A DNA stretch of 64,000 bases, from contig NZ_BILW01000019.1 in assembly GCF_004000765.1 (NCBI RefSeq), forward strand, positions 62,001 through 126,000, given 5' to 3'. This DNA is from Paenibacillus chondroitinus NBRC 15376. Lineage in GTDB: Bacteria > Bacillota > Bacilli > Paenibacillales > NBRC-103111. The notes beneath the pieces are model-generated. The model ran no database searches and had not been told where the DNA came from. It saw nothing but the letters and a program-made list of their open reading frames with translations. Within the stretch, counting starts at the first letter, position 1. Each line of letters opens with the position of its first letter. The position numbers and the translations under genes are program-made. Below are positions 9,414 through 18,097 of this stretch, in pieces.

Positions 9414-10514
9414 TTACTTATATGTTCCTACTTGTTTCCACGATTGCTTCCTAAGCGAGACCATAGCAGCCTCTGCGGTTGCAATCGAAGAACGGGCTGA
9501 CGTCCCGTCGAAGAGCGAGAGATACGCCTGAGCCACAGGCTTGCCTGCGATGGCATCGCGAAAGCACGCCATTTCCGCTTCCATCGGCTTCCTTAAGAAA
9601 AGCGGTGGACGAGTTTGAGGGCTTGTGAACACGACTTTCCCTTCTGCCCGCCTATAATCATGAACACGGTCCTCATCTTCATCCGGGCTCCCGTTGATGC
9701 CAAACGATGTGATGTGATTACCGCTTTTCACGACGATTTCGGACCGTTTAAAGTTGACGAACACAGCGCCTTCCGTTCCGTTGATTTTGACAAAGTGCCC
9801 TCCCTGTCTGAATCCGGAGCCGTACTGCATCGTACCTAAAGCTCCGTTGGAGAATTCCATAGTCAGCAGCAGATGATCCGGATTACTGGAAGCATGAAGG
9901 GCAGGATCTATCCACGATCCCGCCAAAACAACGGATGCCGCAGGTCCAAGAAGCGTTTGAACAAGATCTAGCTCGTGGATAAAATGAAATAAATACCCTC
10001 CGGTCTGTGCAGGATTCTGCTTCCAACTGGAGCCGGCTTGTTTATCCTGCCAGCCCGTTCGCTCCGCGTGAGAAACGATCGGCTTCCCAATGGCACCCTG
10101 TTCGATCAATCGCTTCACTTGCTGCACGCCGCTCATAAAATGAAGGATATGTCCGGCCATCATGTGGACAGAAGCTCTCCGGCAAGCCGCAATCATGTCC
10201 TCACAGTCGGCCAAGGATAAAGCGATCGGCTTCTCACAAAACACGTGCTTGCCATGCTGCGCCGCTAGAATGACATGTTGTTTGTGAAGATGATTCGGAC
10301 TGGCCACAATGACGGCATCCACATCATCGCGTGCGACCAGCGCTTCAACACTTGCAGCCGTGGCACACTGGAGCTCTTCCGATAGCAGCTTGGCGCTATC
10401 ATCCGCTCCTCCAACTACAGCAACCGTTCTCGTACCTTCGAGCCCATTCAAAATTCTAGCGAACTCGCCTCCGAAATTACCACATCCGATAACGCCGAAT
10501 CCCAAAGAAGTCAT
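9414..10514 (-). CDS. Gfo/Idh/MocA oxidoreductase, YjhC/NanOx-like paralogue 2
   Basis: NAD-dependent oxidoreductase, 366 residues from the ATG at 10514, which has AAGGAG 9 bases before it. The Rossmann start (GFGVIGCGNFGGE) and the catalytic CEKPIAL motif (about 95) are intact. It is clearly related to the next gene upstream, sharing GHILHFMSGV, the HAERTGW segment and KINGTEGA. In the substrate region the paralogue has HHIHELD while this protein has HFIHELD, so the substrate may differ. Family members YjhC (E. coli) and NanOx (R. gnavus) interconvert 2,7-anhydro-Neu5Ac and Neu5Ac; that role is inferred from similarity and from the nan neighbours. Confidence 0.8.
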   Translation of the reverse strand: MTSLGFGVIGCGNFGGEFARILNGLEGTRTVAVVGGADDSAKLLSEELQCATAASVEALVARDDVDAVIVASPNHLHKQHVILAAQHGKHVFCEKPIALSLADCEDMIAACRRASVHMMAGHILHFMSGVQQVKRLIEQGAIGKPIVSHAERTGWQDKQAGSSWKQNPAQTGGYLFHFIHELDLVQTLLGPAASVVLAGSWIDPALHASSNPDHLLLTMEFSNGALGTMQYGSGFRQGGHFVKINGTEGAVFVNFKRSEIVVKSGNHITSFGINGSPDEDEDRVHDYRRAEGKVVFTSPQTRPPLFLRKPMEAEMACFRDAIAGKPVAQAYLSLFDGTSARSSIATAEAAMVSLRKQSWKQVGTYK

Positions 10515-10533
10515 TGTCTCCCGCTCCTTCGCT

Positions 10534-11622
10534 TCATGATACGCTGATCCACTTCTTCTCACGCAGAGAAGCCATAGCGGCTTCAGCGGTAGCAATGGAC
10601 GTTGTGGCGGCTGTCCCGTCAAACAGCATTTGCACATTTTCACCTACAGGTATTCCATTTACGGCATTCCGGAATGCGGACATTTCCTTTTCGATCAGAG
10701 CAGCTAACCAGCTCGGCATCCTGGAAGCGGCTGTTCCATAAGCGACAGCGCCGTCGACGTTTTGATAGGACTGCGCGCGTTCCATATCTTCTTCGGCGGA
10801 ATCATTCAGATGACGGCTGGTGATACGTCCGTTCTGATACAGTTCAACTTTCGATTGCTTCAAATCCAGCAGGATCGCTCCTTCAGTTCCGTTGATCTTG
10901 ACGAAATGCTCGCCCCAGCGAAATCCCGAGCCGTATTGCATCGTTCCGAGCGTACCGTCTGCGAACAACAATGTCAGAAGCAGGACGTCTTCCTCATCGC
11001 CGAAGCCTTCTCCCTGATGCGCCAGATTGCCCCCTGCCATGCAAACCGATACCGCCGGTCCCATGATGGCTTGCAAGAAATCCAGCTCATGGATGTGGTG
11101 AAATAGATGCCCGCCTGAGGTGGCATTGTTTTTCTTCCAGCTGACACTGGCTTGCCTATCCTCCCAGCCGGTCCGTTCAGCATGGCAGACAAGCGGTCGG
11201 CCAATCTCGCCACTGGCAATCCAAGCTTTGACTTGGTTGACGCCGTTCATAAAATGCATGATATGTCCGGCCATAAATACCACACCCGCCGACTTGCATG
11301 CCTTGACCATTTCTTCACAATCGCTCAATGTAAGAGCAATCGGTTTTTCACAAAACACATGCTTCCCATGTTGGGCTGCCAGCATAACCGGTTCTTTGTG
11401 AGCATGGCTTGGGGATGCCACGATAATCGCATCGATATCATCCCGCTGTACCAAGTCTTCCAGGCTTTCCATCGCTTCACAATGCAGCTCCTCCGCCAAC
11501 AGCGCGGCTCGGCTGCCCCCATGAACGGCAACGACGCTTGAGCCTTCAAGCCGATTTAACGTCCTGGCCAGCTCCCCGCCGAAATACCCACTGCCCACTA
11601 CCCCAAAACGCACGCTCTTCAT
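10534..11622 (-). CDS. Gfo/Idh/MocA oxidoreductase, YjhC/NanOx-like (2,7-anhydro-sialic acid utilisation)
   Basis: NAD-dependent oxidoreductase of 362 residues, start ATG at 11622 after GAGGAGC. The nucleotide-binding start (FGVVGSGYFGGE), the CEKPIAL motif and the segments FMAGHIMHFMNGV, GGHLFHHIHELD and GGNLAHQGEGFG match, as far as I recall it, the E. coli YjhC sequence closely. YjhC/NanOx enzymes convert 2,7-anhydro-N-acetylneuraminate, the product of intramolecular trans-sialidases, to Neu5Ac, which NanA can then cleave. The position right after nanA-nanE-nanK and a CE7 esterase supports this. The next gene is a diverged copy, 19 bases downstream. Confidence 0.85.
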   Translation of the reverse strand: MKSVRFGVVGSGYFGGELARTLNRLEGSSVVAVHGGSRAALLAEELHCEAMESLEDLVQRDDIDAIIVASPSHAHKEPVMLAAQHGKHVFCEKPIALTLSDCEEMVKACKSAGVVFMAGHIMHFMNGVNQVKAWIASGEIGRPLVCHAERTGWEDRQASVSWKKNNATSGGHLFHHIHELDFLQAIMGPAVSVCMAGGNLAHQGEGFGDEEDVLLLTLLFADGTLGTMQYGSGFRWGEHFVKINGTEGAILLDLKQSKVELYQNGRITSRHLNDSAEEDMERAQSYQNVDGAVAYGTAASRMPSWLAALIEKEMSAFRNAVNGIPVGENVQMLFDGTAATTSIATAEAAMASLREKKWISVS

Positions 11623-11646
11623 CTCGTTATGCTCCTCTGCCCTGTT

Positions 11647-12609
11647 CTACAAACGGGCCATAAATTGCAGAATCTGATCCTTCAAGCCTGGAATCGGTTC
11701 ATGACTGAAATCCGGATAAATTTCAAGTTTGACCGATGTTTTCATCTTATTGATGGCAGCAAATTGGGAGGATGGCGGACAAACCGTATCCCTCAGACCA
11801 ACACCAATTAATGCGTCCGCTTGAATTCGCGGTGCTAAATGTTGTATATCGATATATCCCAGTTTGGTAAACCACTCTTCCTCTCGAAGATGCTGGGGAT
11901 CGAAATAACGGAAGAAATTCTGAAGCTCCCAATACGCATCCCTCGCTAGGTCCATTTCCCAAACTCTCTTGTAATCGCTCAAAAAGGGGTAGACCGAAGC
12001 CACTTTGCGAATTCTCGGCTCAAGCGCCGCACAAGCAATCGCCAGTGCGCCTCCTTGCGACCAACCGGTAACGCCAACCCGGCCCGCATCCACCTCCGGA
12101 AAGTTCATGACGATGGCGGCTAGTTGCGCCGTATCCAGAAACACATGACGGAAGAACAGCTTGTGCGGGTCATGATCTTGCAATCCGCGAATGATATGGC
12201 CTCGCAAAGTATTGCCGACGACACCGCCTGTATCTTCGGATAGCCCGCCTTGGCCCCGAACATCAAGCCATGCGGTTGAGCAGCCGAGCGCTGTGTAGGC
12301 CAACATCTCCGACCAGTCCCCGCTGCAGCCGGAATAGCCATGAAACTGCAGGACAGCCGGATGCTGTCCACCCGCCGTTTTGGGCCGTACATATTTAGCG
12401 TAAATACGCGCTCCGTTTACACCTGTAAAATACAAGTGAAAACATTCAGCGGAAGGCACTTGAAATTCAGCGGGAATGAGTTCCACGCAAGGATCAACGG
12501 CCTGCATCTCTTGAAGCGCTTGATCCCAATAGGCGTCAAAATCCATTGGCCTCGGATTACGCCCTTCATAGGTTTTCAACTGCTCTAACGATAAATCAAC
12601 GACAGGCAT
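11647..12609 (-). CDS. CE7-family acetyl esterase (acetylxylan esterase/cephalosporin C deacetylase)
   Basis: Alpha/beta-hydrolase that removes O-acetyl groups, 320 residues, the normal length for CE7 (Axe/Cah). The three family motifs are present: RGQGG (about 115), the nucleophile elbow GWSQGG (about 180) and the HE pair (SHEP, about 302). There is no signal peptide, so it acts in the cytoplasm. AGGAGG precedes the ATG at 12609. In this operon it sits between the YhcH-like gene and the oxidoreductases, so a plausible but untested role is deacetylation of O-acetylated sialic acids before NanA; xylo-oligosaccharide deacetylation is the textbook alternative. Confidence 0.85.
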   Translation of the reverse strand: MPVVDLSLEQLKTYEGRNPRPMDFDAYWDQALQEMQAVDPCVELIPAEFQVPSAECFHLYFTGVNGARIYAKYVRPKTAGGQHPAVLQFHGYSGCSGDWSEMLAYTALGCSTAWLDVRGQGGLSEDTGGVVGNTLRGHIIRGLQDHDPHKLFFRHVFLDTAQLAAIVMNFPEVDAGRVGVTGWSQGGALAIACAALEPRIRKVASVYPFLSDYKRVWEMDLARDAYWELQNFFRYFDPQHLREEEWFTKLGYIDIQHLAPRIQADALIGVGLRDTVCPPSSQFAAINKMKTSVKLEIYPDFSHEPIPGLKDQILQFMARL

Positions 12610-12615
12610 CCTGGA

Positions 12616-13101
12616 CTATCCTCCTATGAAAAGGTCTTTATTGACTTTCACGACAGCTTTCCGAATGCGGGAAGGAGCAGGGGCGTCTTTTCCCATTAGG
12701 CCTGGCCTATGAACATCATGCGGATAAAAGACAGCGTACATGCCTGGCGTAAGCTCCAGATACTGTTCCCCGGCAGCGTTATCGTACAAGCTATAATCAT
12801 TTTCTTTGCTGCTTTCAACCACAGTAAGGTCAGCCGATTCTCCCGCCCAACCGATCGTTTCTATGCCGTCTAACAATAAGTGAATGTCGATATACGTGTT
12901 GTGCTTCTCTGCCCGGGTTTCTTGCACGTCCCTTGCATCCAGTTCCATGACCGTATAGTAAATATCGTCGCCTTGTAACGTATATCTGCCATTCCCAATT
13001 TTGGAGAAATCCACGCCTTGTACCTCATCTATGATTTTCCTAAGCACCGGATGGACAAACTGCCGTTCCTTGCTCCAATTTTCCTTATTTCCTATAATCA
13101 T
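12616..13101 (-). CDS. YhcH/YjgK/YiaL family protein (NanQ-like sialic acid anomerase)
   Basis: Small cytoplasmic cupin-like protein of 161 residues. Members of this family in nan operons (YhcH/NanQ) speed the interconversion of sialic acid anomers. The start at 13101 overlaps the kinase stop codon as ATGA, indicating translational coupling; the longer in-frame extension lies inside the kinase gene. Conserved features include NTYIDIHLLLDG and YPHDVHRPG, with the metal-binding type His and Asp residues expected for the family. The neighbours (nanK, nanE, nanA) fix the pathway. Confidence 0.85.
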   Translation of the reverse strand: MIIGNKENWSKERQFVHPVLRKIIDEVQGVDFSKIGNGRYTLQGDDIYYTVMELDARDVQETRAEKHNTYIDIHLLLDGIETIGWAGESADLTVVESSKENDYSLYDNAAGEQYLELTPGMYAVFYPHDVHRPGLMGKDAPAPSRIRKAVVKVNKDLFIGG

Positions 13102-14078
13102 AGCTGCACCTCTTCGTCTGCGTATTCCCAGATTTGCAAAGCCGCGCCGATCATGCCGCTCCAATTGCCTTTATAGGCCGGCTCGATACGAACGGCATCC
13201 AACATAGAAGCCATTGTTCGACTGCGCACTTCTTGACGCAGCCGGTCAAACAGAAGCTCACCCGCTTCTGCAACGCCGCCGCCGATGACGATCAGCCCCG
13301 GATTAAACGTGTGAATCAACGAGGCAATAGCTGTGCCTAGAGCGGCTATTGTTTCTTCCATAATCCTACTAGCAAGCGGTTCGCCAGCATGCCAACGGGC
13401 AAAAACTTCGCGCGTATCCACATCCTCCACAGAAAGCCCCTCTGTCACCAGCTTCTCTTTCATCCTTCTGGCGATACTGGTCCCGGATGCGTATTGCTCC
13501 AGACAACCACGCCCACCGCATATGCAGAACGGACCTTGAAAATTAACGGACATATGGCCAATTTCACCAGCTCCGCCCCAAGCGCCATGCACTAAGCGGC
13601 CTTCAACTACGATAGCTCCTCCTACTCCGGTTCCGAGAGCAAGGCATATAAAGTTATCGATTCCCTTTCCAGCACCAAACCGCTTTTCCGTGAGTGCGAG
13701 TACATTCACATCGTTGTCGACGTGTACGGGCAGATGAAATCTTTCCTGCATGATCTTCTTAAGCTCCGTACCTTGATAACCCGGTATAAGATCGGAGGAA
13801 AATCGAATTTGACCGCTCGCCCATTCAATCTGCCCGGCGCTTCCGATCCCGATGCCCCGTATTCGAATGTCGGGCCGCTCCAGCACCACTTTCTGGAGCA
13901 AATTTTCAACGGCCTCCATTGCCCGATTGCCCGTATGCGTTTGCCCCGCTAAGGTGCTGAGGCTAACCGAATAAAGGACCTCTCCCGACCTACTGACGAT
14001 GCCTGCATTGATTTTGGTACCGCCTATGTCCACACCGATCGCATAAGCGGATTGAGCGTCATACCATCCGGCATTCAT
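13098..14078 (-). CDS. nanK: ROK-family N-acetylmannosamine kinase
   Basis: Phosphorylates ManNAc to ManNAc-6-phosphate, the substrate of NanE. The 326-residue protein has the ROK ATP-binding start (GVDIGGTKINAG, about 15-26), the GTGVGG loop and the ROK zinc motif CICGGRGCLEQ (about 185). Both ends overlap neighbouring genes by 4 bases (nanE before it, yhcH after it), so it is part of a tightly coupled operon. ROK kinases of this type can also be glucokinases or N-acetylglucosamine kinases; the operon context makes ManNAc the best guess. Confidence 0.85.
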   Translation of the reverse strand: MNAGWYDAQSAYAIGVDIGGTKINAGIVSRSGEVLYSVSLSTLAGQTHTGNRAMEAVENLLQKVVLERPDIRIRGIGIGSAGQIEWASGQIRFSSDLIPGYQGTELKKIMQERFHLPVHVDNDVNVLALTEKRFGAGKGIDNFICLALGTGVGGAIVVEGRLVHGAWGGAGEIGHMSVNFQGPFCICGGRGCLEQYASGTSIARRMKEKLVTEGLSVEDVDTREVFARWHAGEPLASRIMEETIAALGTAIASLIHTFNPGLIVIGGGVAEAGELLFDRLRQEVRSRTMASMLDAVRIEPAYKGNWSGMIGAALQIWEYADEEVQL

Positions 14079-14779
14079 CGCTTCACTTCCCCCGAATCCA
14101 GGCTATTACGCACGGCATTCACATATCTCGAAGTAATCAGCTGCGGACGGGTAATCGCGCTTCCCACGACAACGTAGGGGACTCCGGTTTGCATCGCCTT
14201 GGCGGCATCCTCCGGTGACCAAATGCGGCCTTCCGCAACGACGGGAACCTGGACAGACGCGCACAATTGAGCCAACAATTCGAAATCAGGCTCATCTTGC
14301 TGCCGGCTGTAAGGCGTGTAACCCGAAAGTGTCGTTCCGATGAAATCTACGCCCAGTTTCTCTGCGGCCAACCCTTCCTCCAGCGTGGAAACATCCGCCA
14401 TAACAGCCACTCCATGCTCGTGGGCATAAGCAATCAAGGGCTTCACAGCCTCCAGCCGTCCCTCGCGGTCCGTGACATCCAAAGCGACAATATCCGCTCC
14501 AGCCGATACGATGGCTTTCACTTCGGTAAGGGTCGGGGTAATAAAAATAGCCGAACCCGGAATATCTCGTTTAATAAGTCCGATCACAGGCACATTAACT
14601 TCTTGTTTGATGCAAAGAATATCAAATACACCGTTCGTGCGAATGCCAATCGCTCCGGATTGCACCGCGGCTCTTGCCATTTTCGTCATCGTGTCGCCGC
14701 CGTGCAGAGGTTCGTCGGCAAGTGCCTGACAGGAAACAATTAACCCTTTTTCAGGAAAAATGCTGCTCATTCTACTCAT
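14075..14779 (-). CDS. nanE: N-acetylmannosamine-6-phosphate 2-epimerase
   Basis: Converts ManNAc-6-P to GlcNAc-6-P in the cytoplasm. The protein is 234 residues, the usual NanE length, with a TIM-barrel pattern: ALADEPLHGG near the start, IGLIKRD, a central catalytic-type segment VALDVTDR, and the phosphate-binding VAEGRI and VVVGSAITRP at the C-terminal end. GGGAGG precedes the ATG at 14779. It lies 28 bases after nanA and overlaps nanK by 4 bases. Confidence 0.93.
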   Translation of the reverse strand: MSRMSSIFPEKGLIVSCQALADEPLHGGDTMTKMARAAVQSGAIGIRTNGVFDILCIKQEVNVPVIGLIKRDIPGSAIFITPTLTEVKAIVSAGADIVALDVTDREGRLEAVKPLIAYAHEHGVAVMADVSTLEEGLAAEKLGVDFIGTTLSGYTPYSRQQDEPDFELLAQLCASVQVPVVAEGRIWSPEDAAKAMQTGVPYVVVGSAITRPQLITSRYVNAVRNSLDSGEVKR

Positions 14780-14807
14780 GTGTCATCCTCCCTTTCCCTT
14801 AAATGTA

Positions 14808-15725
14808 TTAGACTTGAGCTTGGTTGATATACGCCATCATTTTCTCGTTGATTGCTTCTAAACGGCCCATTTCCGACTCTGGAACCGGCAAGAACGGCAA
14901 TCTCGCTTCGCCGGTGTTCAAACCGCGCAGCTTCAGAATCTCTTTGCACGCACCATACAAGGACGGGAAGGACAGCAGTTCCGCAATCAGATCATTTACA
15001 ATAAACTGCCATTTGCGGGCTTCTTCCGCTTTCCCCTCGACATAACACTGTTCGATTTTCATAAATAACTCTGGCATAACGCCGTATGTGCCGCCGATAC
15101 CGCCGTCCGCGCCAATGCTGCGGCCTGCCAAATACTGCTCGTCCGGACCGTTAAAGACCAGGAAATCATCTCCACCAGCCGCTTTAAACTGCTGTAATTC
15201 AAAGGTGCTTTCCGCCGATATTTTCACACCGATGACTTTGTCTTGGGCTGCCATTTTCGTAAGTAAAGCTTTCGACAATTGAAACCCTGTCGTCTGAGGA
15301 ATATGATAAATAATGAACGGCAGCGATGTGCTGTCTATCATTTGTTGCCAGTGATGTTCAACGCTTTGCGGTGACAAACGGTAATAAATCGACGGTACAG
15401 CCGATATCGCATGAGCGCCTACTTGCTCAGCATGTTTGGATAGCTCGACGCTATCTCTAGTGGAAGGTGCGCCAACATGCGCGATGATCGTCATTTCTTG
15501 GCCAACTTCCTCCATAACCGCCTCAAGCGTTTGCTTCCGTTCCTCGACGTTTTGAAGCATTCCTTCCCCGGAACTGCCTCCCACGTATAAACCATTCACG
15601 CCAATATTGGCATAGTGACGTGCTAATTTTTTAGCTGCCTCTTTGCTCACTTCGCCTTTCTCGTCATAGCAAGAATACATAGCTACCGTTATACCTTTGA
15701 AGCGATCTAAATCATAAGTTTTCAT
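14808..15725 (-). CDS. nanA: N-acetylneuraminate lyase
   Basis: Cleaves Neu5Ac to ManNAc and pyruvate. It belongs to the DHDPS/NAL class I aldolases. The substrate carboxylate loop GGSSGEG (about 45), the catalytic Tyr in YHIPQTTG (about 135) and the Schiff-base Lys in GVKISAES (about 162) are all present. About 305 residues, normal for NanA. I chose the ATG at 15725 over 15734 because AAGGAG lies only one base from the first but about ten from the second. A hairpin (15758-15797) separates it from the binding-protein gene. Confidence 0.93.
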   Translation of the reverse strand: MKTYDLDRFKGITVAMYSCYDEKGEVSKEAAKKLARHYANIGVNGLYVGGSSGEGMLQNVEERKQTLEAVMEEVGQEMTIIAHVGAPSTRDSVELSKHAEQVGAHAISAVPSIYYRLSPQSVEHHWQQMIDSTSLPFIIYHIPQTTGFQLSKALLTKMAAQDKVIGVKISAESTFELQQFKAAGGDDFLVFNGPDEQYLAGRSIGADGGIGGTYGVMPELFMKIEQCYVEGKAEEARKWQFIVNDLIAELLSFPSLYGACKEILKLRGLNTGEARLPFLPVPESEMGRLEAINEKMMAYINQAQV

Positions 15726-15757
15726 ATTGTTCATTCTCCTTTGATTTGGTCTTGAAT

Positions 15758-15797
15758 AAAATACGTTTCCGGTGATTCGAACCCCGGAAACGTATTT
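15758..15797 (-). terminator. Intra-operon hairpin between the binding-protein gene and nanA
   Basis: Long inverted repeat with arms AAATACGTTTCCGG and CCGGAAACGTATTT around a 12-base loop, followed by T-rich sequence on the minus strand. It could act as an attenuating terminator or as a 3' mRNA stabiliser, so that the binding lipoprotein is made in excess over the catabolic enzymes. Confidence 0.7.
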
Positions 15798-15813
15798 TCA
15801 CTTATTTAAAGAT

Positions 15814-17142
15814 CTATTTCGACGAAGCTGCAATAATATCGTTTGACTTCTTCACCCAGTCGTCCAATGCTTGCTGAGCCGTTTTGGCCTTCGTCAATGC
15901 GGCCTGAACCTCAGGGTAGAAGGCGGCGCGAGTTTGCGGGTACCCTGGTACGGACACACCGATGTCTCCGGCGTATTTGAACAATTCGATGGTTTTGCTT
16001 TTCATTGTGCCAGCCTCGTAGCTTTTCGCAAGCGATTTACGCGCTACAATGACGGATTCCGCTTGGGTCATCTTGCCCATGTTTTCCGGGTTGTTCGCAA
16101 ATTTCACAAACTCTTTGGCCCATTTCATTTTCACTTCATTTTTGGTATTCCACATCCAGGTTCCATAACCAAACAATACGGTGTTGGAAGATTTTCCGTC
16201 CACTGAAGGGAAAGGAACGATATCGACATCAAATTTCTTGGCATTACCTTCAGCAAACGCTTTATTCAACGTCGGTAAATTCCCGATATTGCCAAACGCC
16301 ATGCCAAGCTTGCCTTGAACGAACATATCGTTGAATACCGCAGTCGCTTTTAGGCCGGCCGCGCCTGGCGGAACCACGCCCTCATCTGTCAGCTTGGTCA
16401 AGAATTCAAGCCCTTTCACGCCTTCCGGAGAGTTCAGAGTTGCCTTCGTATCATCATCATTCCATGTTTTTGCGCCAAAACCCCATAAAATCGAATGAGT
16501 TCCTTGGTCACCGCCGGAATCCCCTGCGTAAAGCCCGTAACCGTACGTTTGCTTCGACGGGTCCGTCACTGCCTTTGCTGCTTTTAGAAATTGTTCGGAA
16601 GACCACGGCTGCATATTTTGAGGTAGCAGATCCAGCGCGCCTTTTTCTTTGAATAAATCTTTATTCACTAATAAACCGATAGCAACCGTGCTGTTTGGAT
16701 AAATAAAGACCTTGTTATCAACCGAAACGGACTTCAATGTTTTTTCTTCGAAATCTTGTTTGTCGATCATATCGTCAAGCGGAACCAGCAGGCCTTTTTT
16801 GGCATAAGACAATGGCCAGAAGAATGAACCTTGTTGAATGTCAGGAACTTCGTTCGTATTGGCGGCGACGCTGATTCGTTCATTGATTTTGTCGTCCGGC
16901 GTTACAACCATGTTAATTTTCACATTTGGATTCGCTTTTTCAAATCCTGCTTTGATGTCATCATAGACTTGCTTCACATCTCCGCGTGCATCTACCCACC
17001 AAGTGAGCTCAACTTTCTCTTTCGAACCCGTTGTCGCTGCCGGCGCATTGCCCGCATTTTTTTTCTCGTCTGTTTTGGCGCATCCCGCGGCAGCGGTTAG
17101 AACTAACGCAGATGACAACAAAGTAATGGCAAGCTTTTTCAT
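15814..17142 (-). CDS. Sialic acid-type ABC transporter, substrate-binding lipoprotein (SatA-like)
   Basis: Family 1 extracellular solute-binding protein of 442 residues with a lipoprotein signal (lipobox LTAAAGC, Cys about residue 20). It captures the sugar outside the cell for the two permeases encoded just upstream. The gene order permease, permease, binding protein, nanA, nanE, nanK, yhcH closely recalls the S. pneumoniae satABC/nan locus and R. gnavus SAT2, which is why sialic acid or its 2,7-anhydro form is the proposed ligand. No ATPase gene is present, so MsmX-like sharing is expected. Confidence 0.82.
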   Translation of the reverse strand: MKKLAITLLSSALVLTAAAGCAKTDEKKNAGNAPAATTGSKEKVELTWWVDARGDVKQVYDDIKAGFEKANPNVKINMVVTPDDKINERISVAANTNEVPDIQQGSFFWPLSYAKKGLLVPLDDMIDKQDFEEKTLKSVSVDNKVFIYPNSTVAIGLLVNKDLFKEKGALDLLPQNMQPWSSEQFLKAAKAVTDPSKQTYGYGLYAGDSGGDQGTHSILWGFGAKTWNDDDTKATLNSPEGVKGLEFLTKLTDEGVVPPGAAGLKATAVFNDMFVQGKLGMAFGNIGNLPTLNKAFAEGNAKKFDVDIVPFPSVDGKSSNTVLFGYGTWMWNTKNEVKMKWAKEFVKFANNPENMGKMTQAESVIVARKSLAKSYEAGTMKSKTIELFKYAGDIGVSVPGYPQTRAAFYPEVQAALTKAKTAQQALDDWVKKSNDIIAASSK

Positions 17143-17253
17143 GTAAACCCCTCCAATTTTTCATTCATCAAATCGGAAACCATAAAACAATTCTCTTACT
17201 CAGTTGGGCGAAGGCTCACCTCCTACAGTAGTATCCTAGGGGCAATTTGTAAT

Positions 17254-18084
17254 TTAACCCTTTACACCGCCAAGTGTGATGCCTTTCACGAAATATTTCT
17301 GAAAACTGATAAAAATAATGAATACCGGTATAAAACCAAGGGATGCGGCAGCCATTTGAAGCCCATAATTGGCCACATATTCCGAAACGAGTGTTGAAAT
17401 ACCCACATTTATCGTCATCTTGGTTTTATCGCTGAGCATAATCAGCTGCCAGAGGTAATCGTTCCAGACATACGTAAATGTAAAGATCGCAAGCGCGCCA
17501 ATGGCAGGTTTAATAATCGGAAAGAACAGTTTAAAAAACAATCCGATTTCAGAGCAGCCATCGATTCTTCCGGCTTCCAGCAGCTCGGTCGGCACGGATT
17601 CGCTGAATTGCTTCATCATGAATACCGCAAACGGGATGGTCAACACCGGCAAAATGGCGCTTGCCAAATTGTTCACCAGACCAAGGTCCCGCATCATCGT
17701 AAATAAAGGGACAAGGGTAATTTGTCTGGGAATGAACATGGCAATTAAGACGGCGCTAAAGAAAAATTCGGAGCCTTTGAATTTCCGCTTGGTTAAAGCG
17801 TAACCAGCCATTGATGCAATGAGAACAACGCCAACAGTGGCAATAACAGAAACGAAACCGCTATTATATAACCAATAAAAGATGGAGCCGTCATTGATCA
17901 GATTGGAGAAGTTCGCCATGGTTATTTTTGCAGGGATCCAGTCAGGTGGGATTTTCACACTGGAAGACTGGTTCTTAAAAGCGCCGGTAACCATCCAATA
18001 GAGCGGAAAAATAAACAATGCGGCAGACACATACAGAAGGATATTCCCCAATACCTTCATGATCAAATAAGATGATTTAGCCAT
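17254..18084 (-). CDS. Sialic acid-type ABC transporter permease (MalG/SatC-like)
   Basis: Inner-membrane permease of 276 residues with about six membrane segments and the EAA loop (LLEAGRIDGCSEIG, around 180). It ends KGITLGGVKG, typical of MalG-like permeases. AGGGAGGAG precedes the ATG. It lies 13 bases after the partner permease and 111 bases before the binding-protein gene. Confidence 0.88.
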   Translation of the reverse strand: MAKSSYLIMKVLGNILLYVSAALFIFPLYWMVTGAFKNQSSSVKIPPDWIPAKITMANFSNLINDGSIFYWLYNSGFVSVIATVGVVLIASMAGYALTKRKFKGSEFFFSAVLIAMFIPRQITLVPLFTMMRDLGLVNNLASAILPVLTIPFAVFMMKQFSESVPTELLEAGRIDGCSEIGLFFKLFFPIIKPAIGALAIFTFTYVWNDYLWQLIMLSDKTKMTINVGISTLVSEYVANYGLQMAAASLGFIPVFIIFISFQKYFVKGITLGGVKG

Positions 18085-18097
18085 GAGTACTCCTCCC

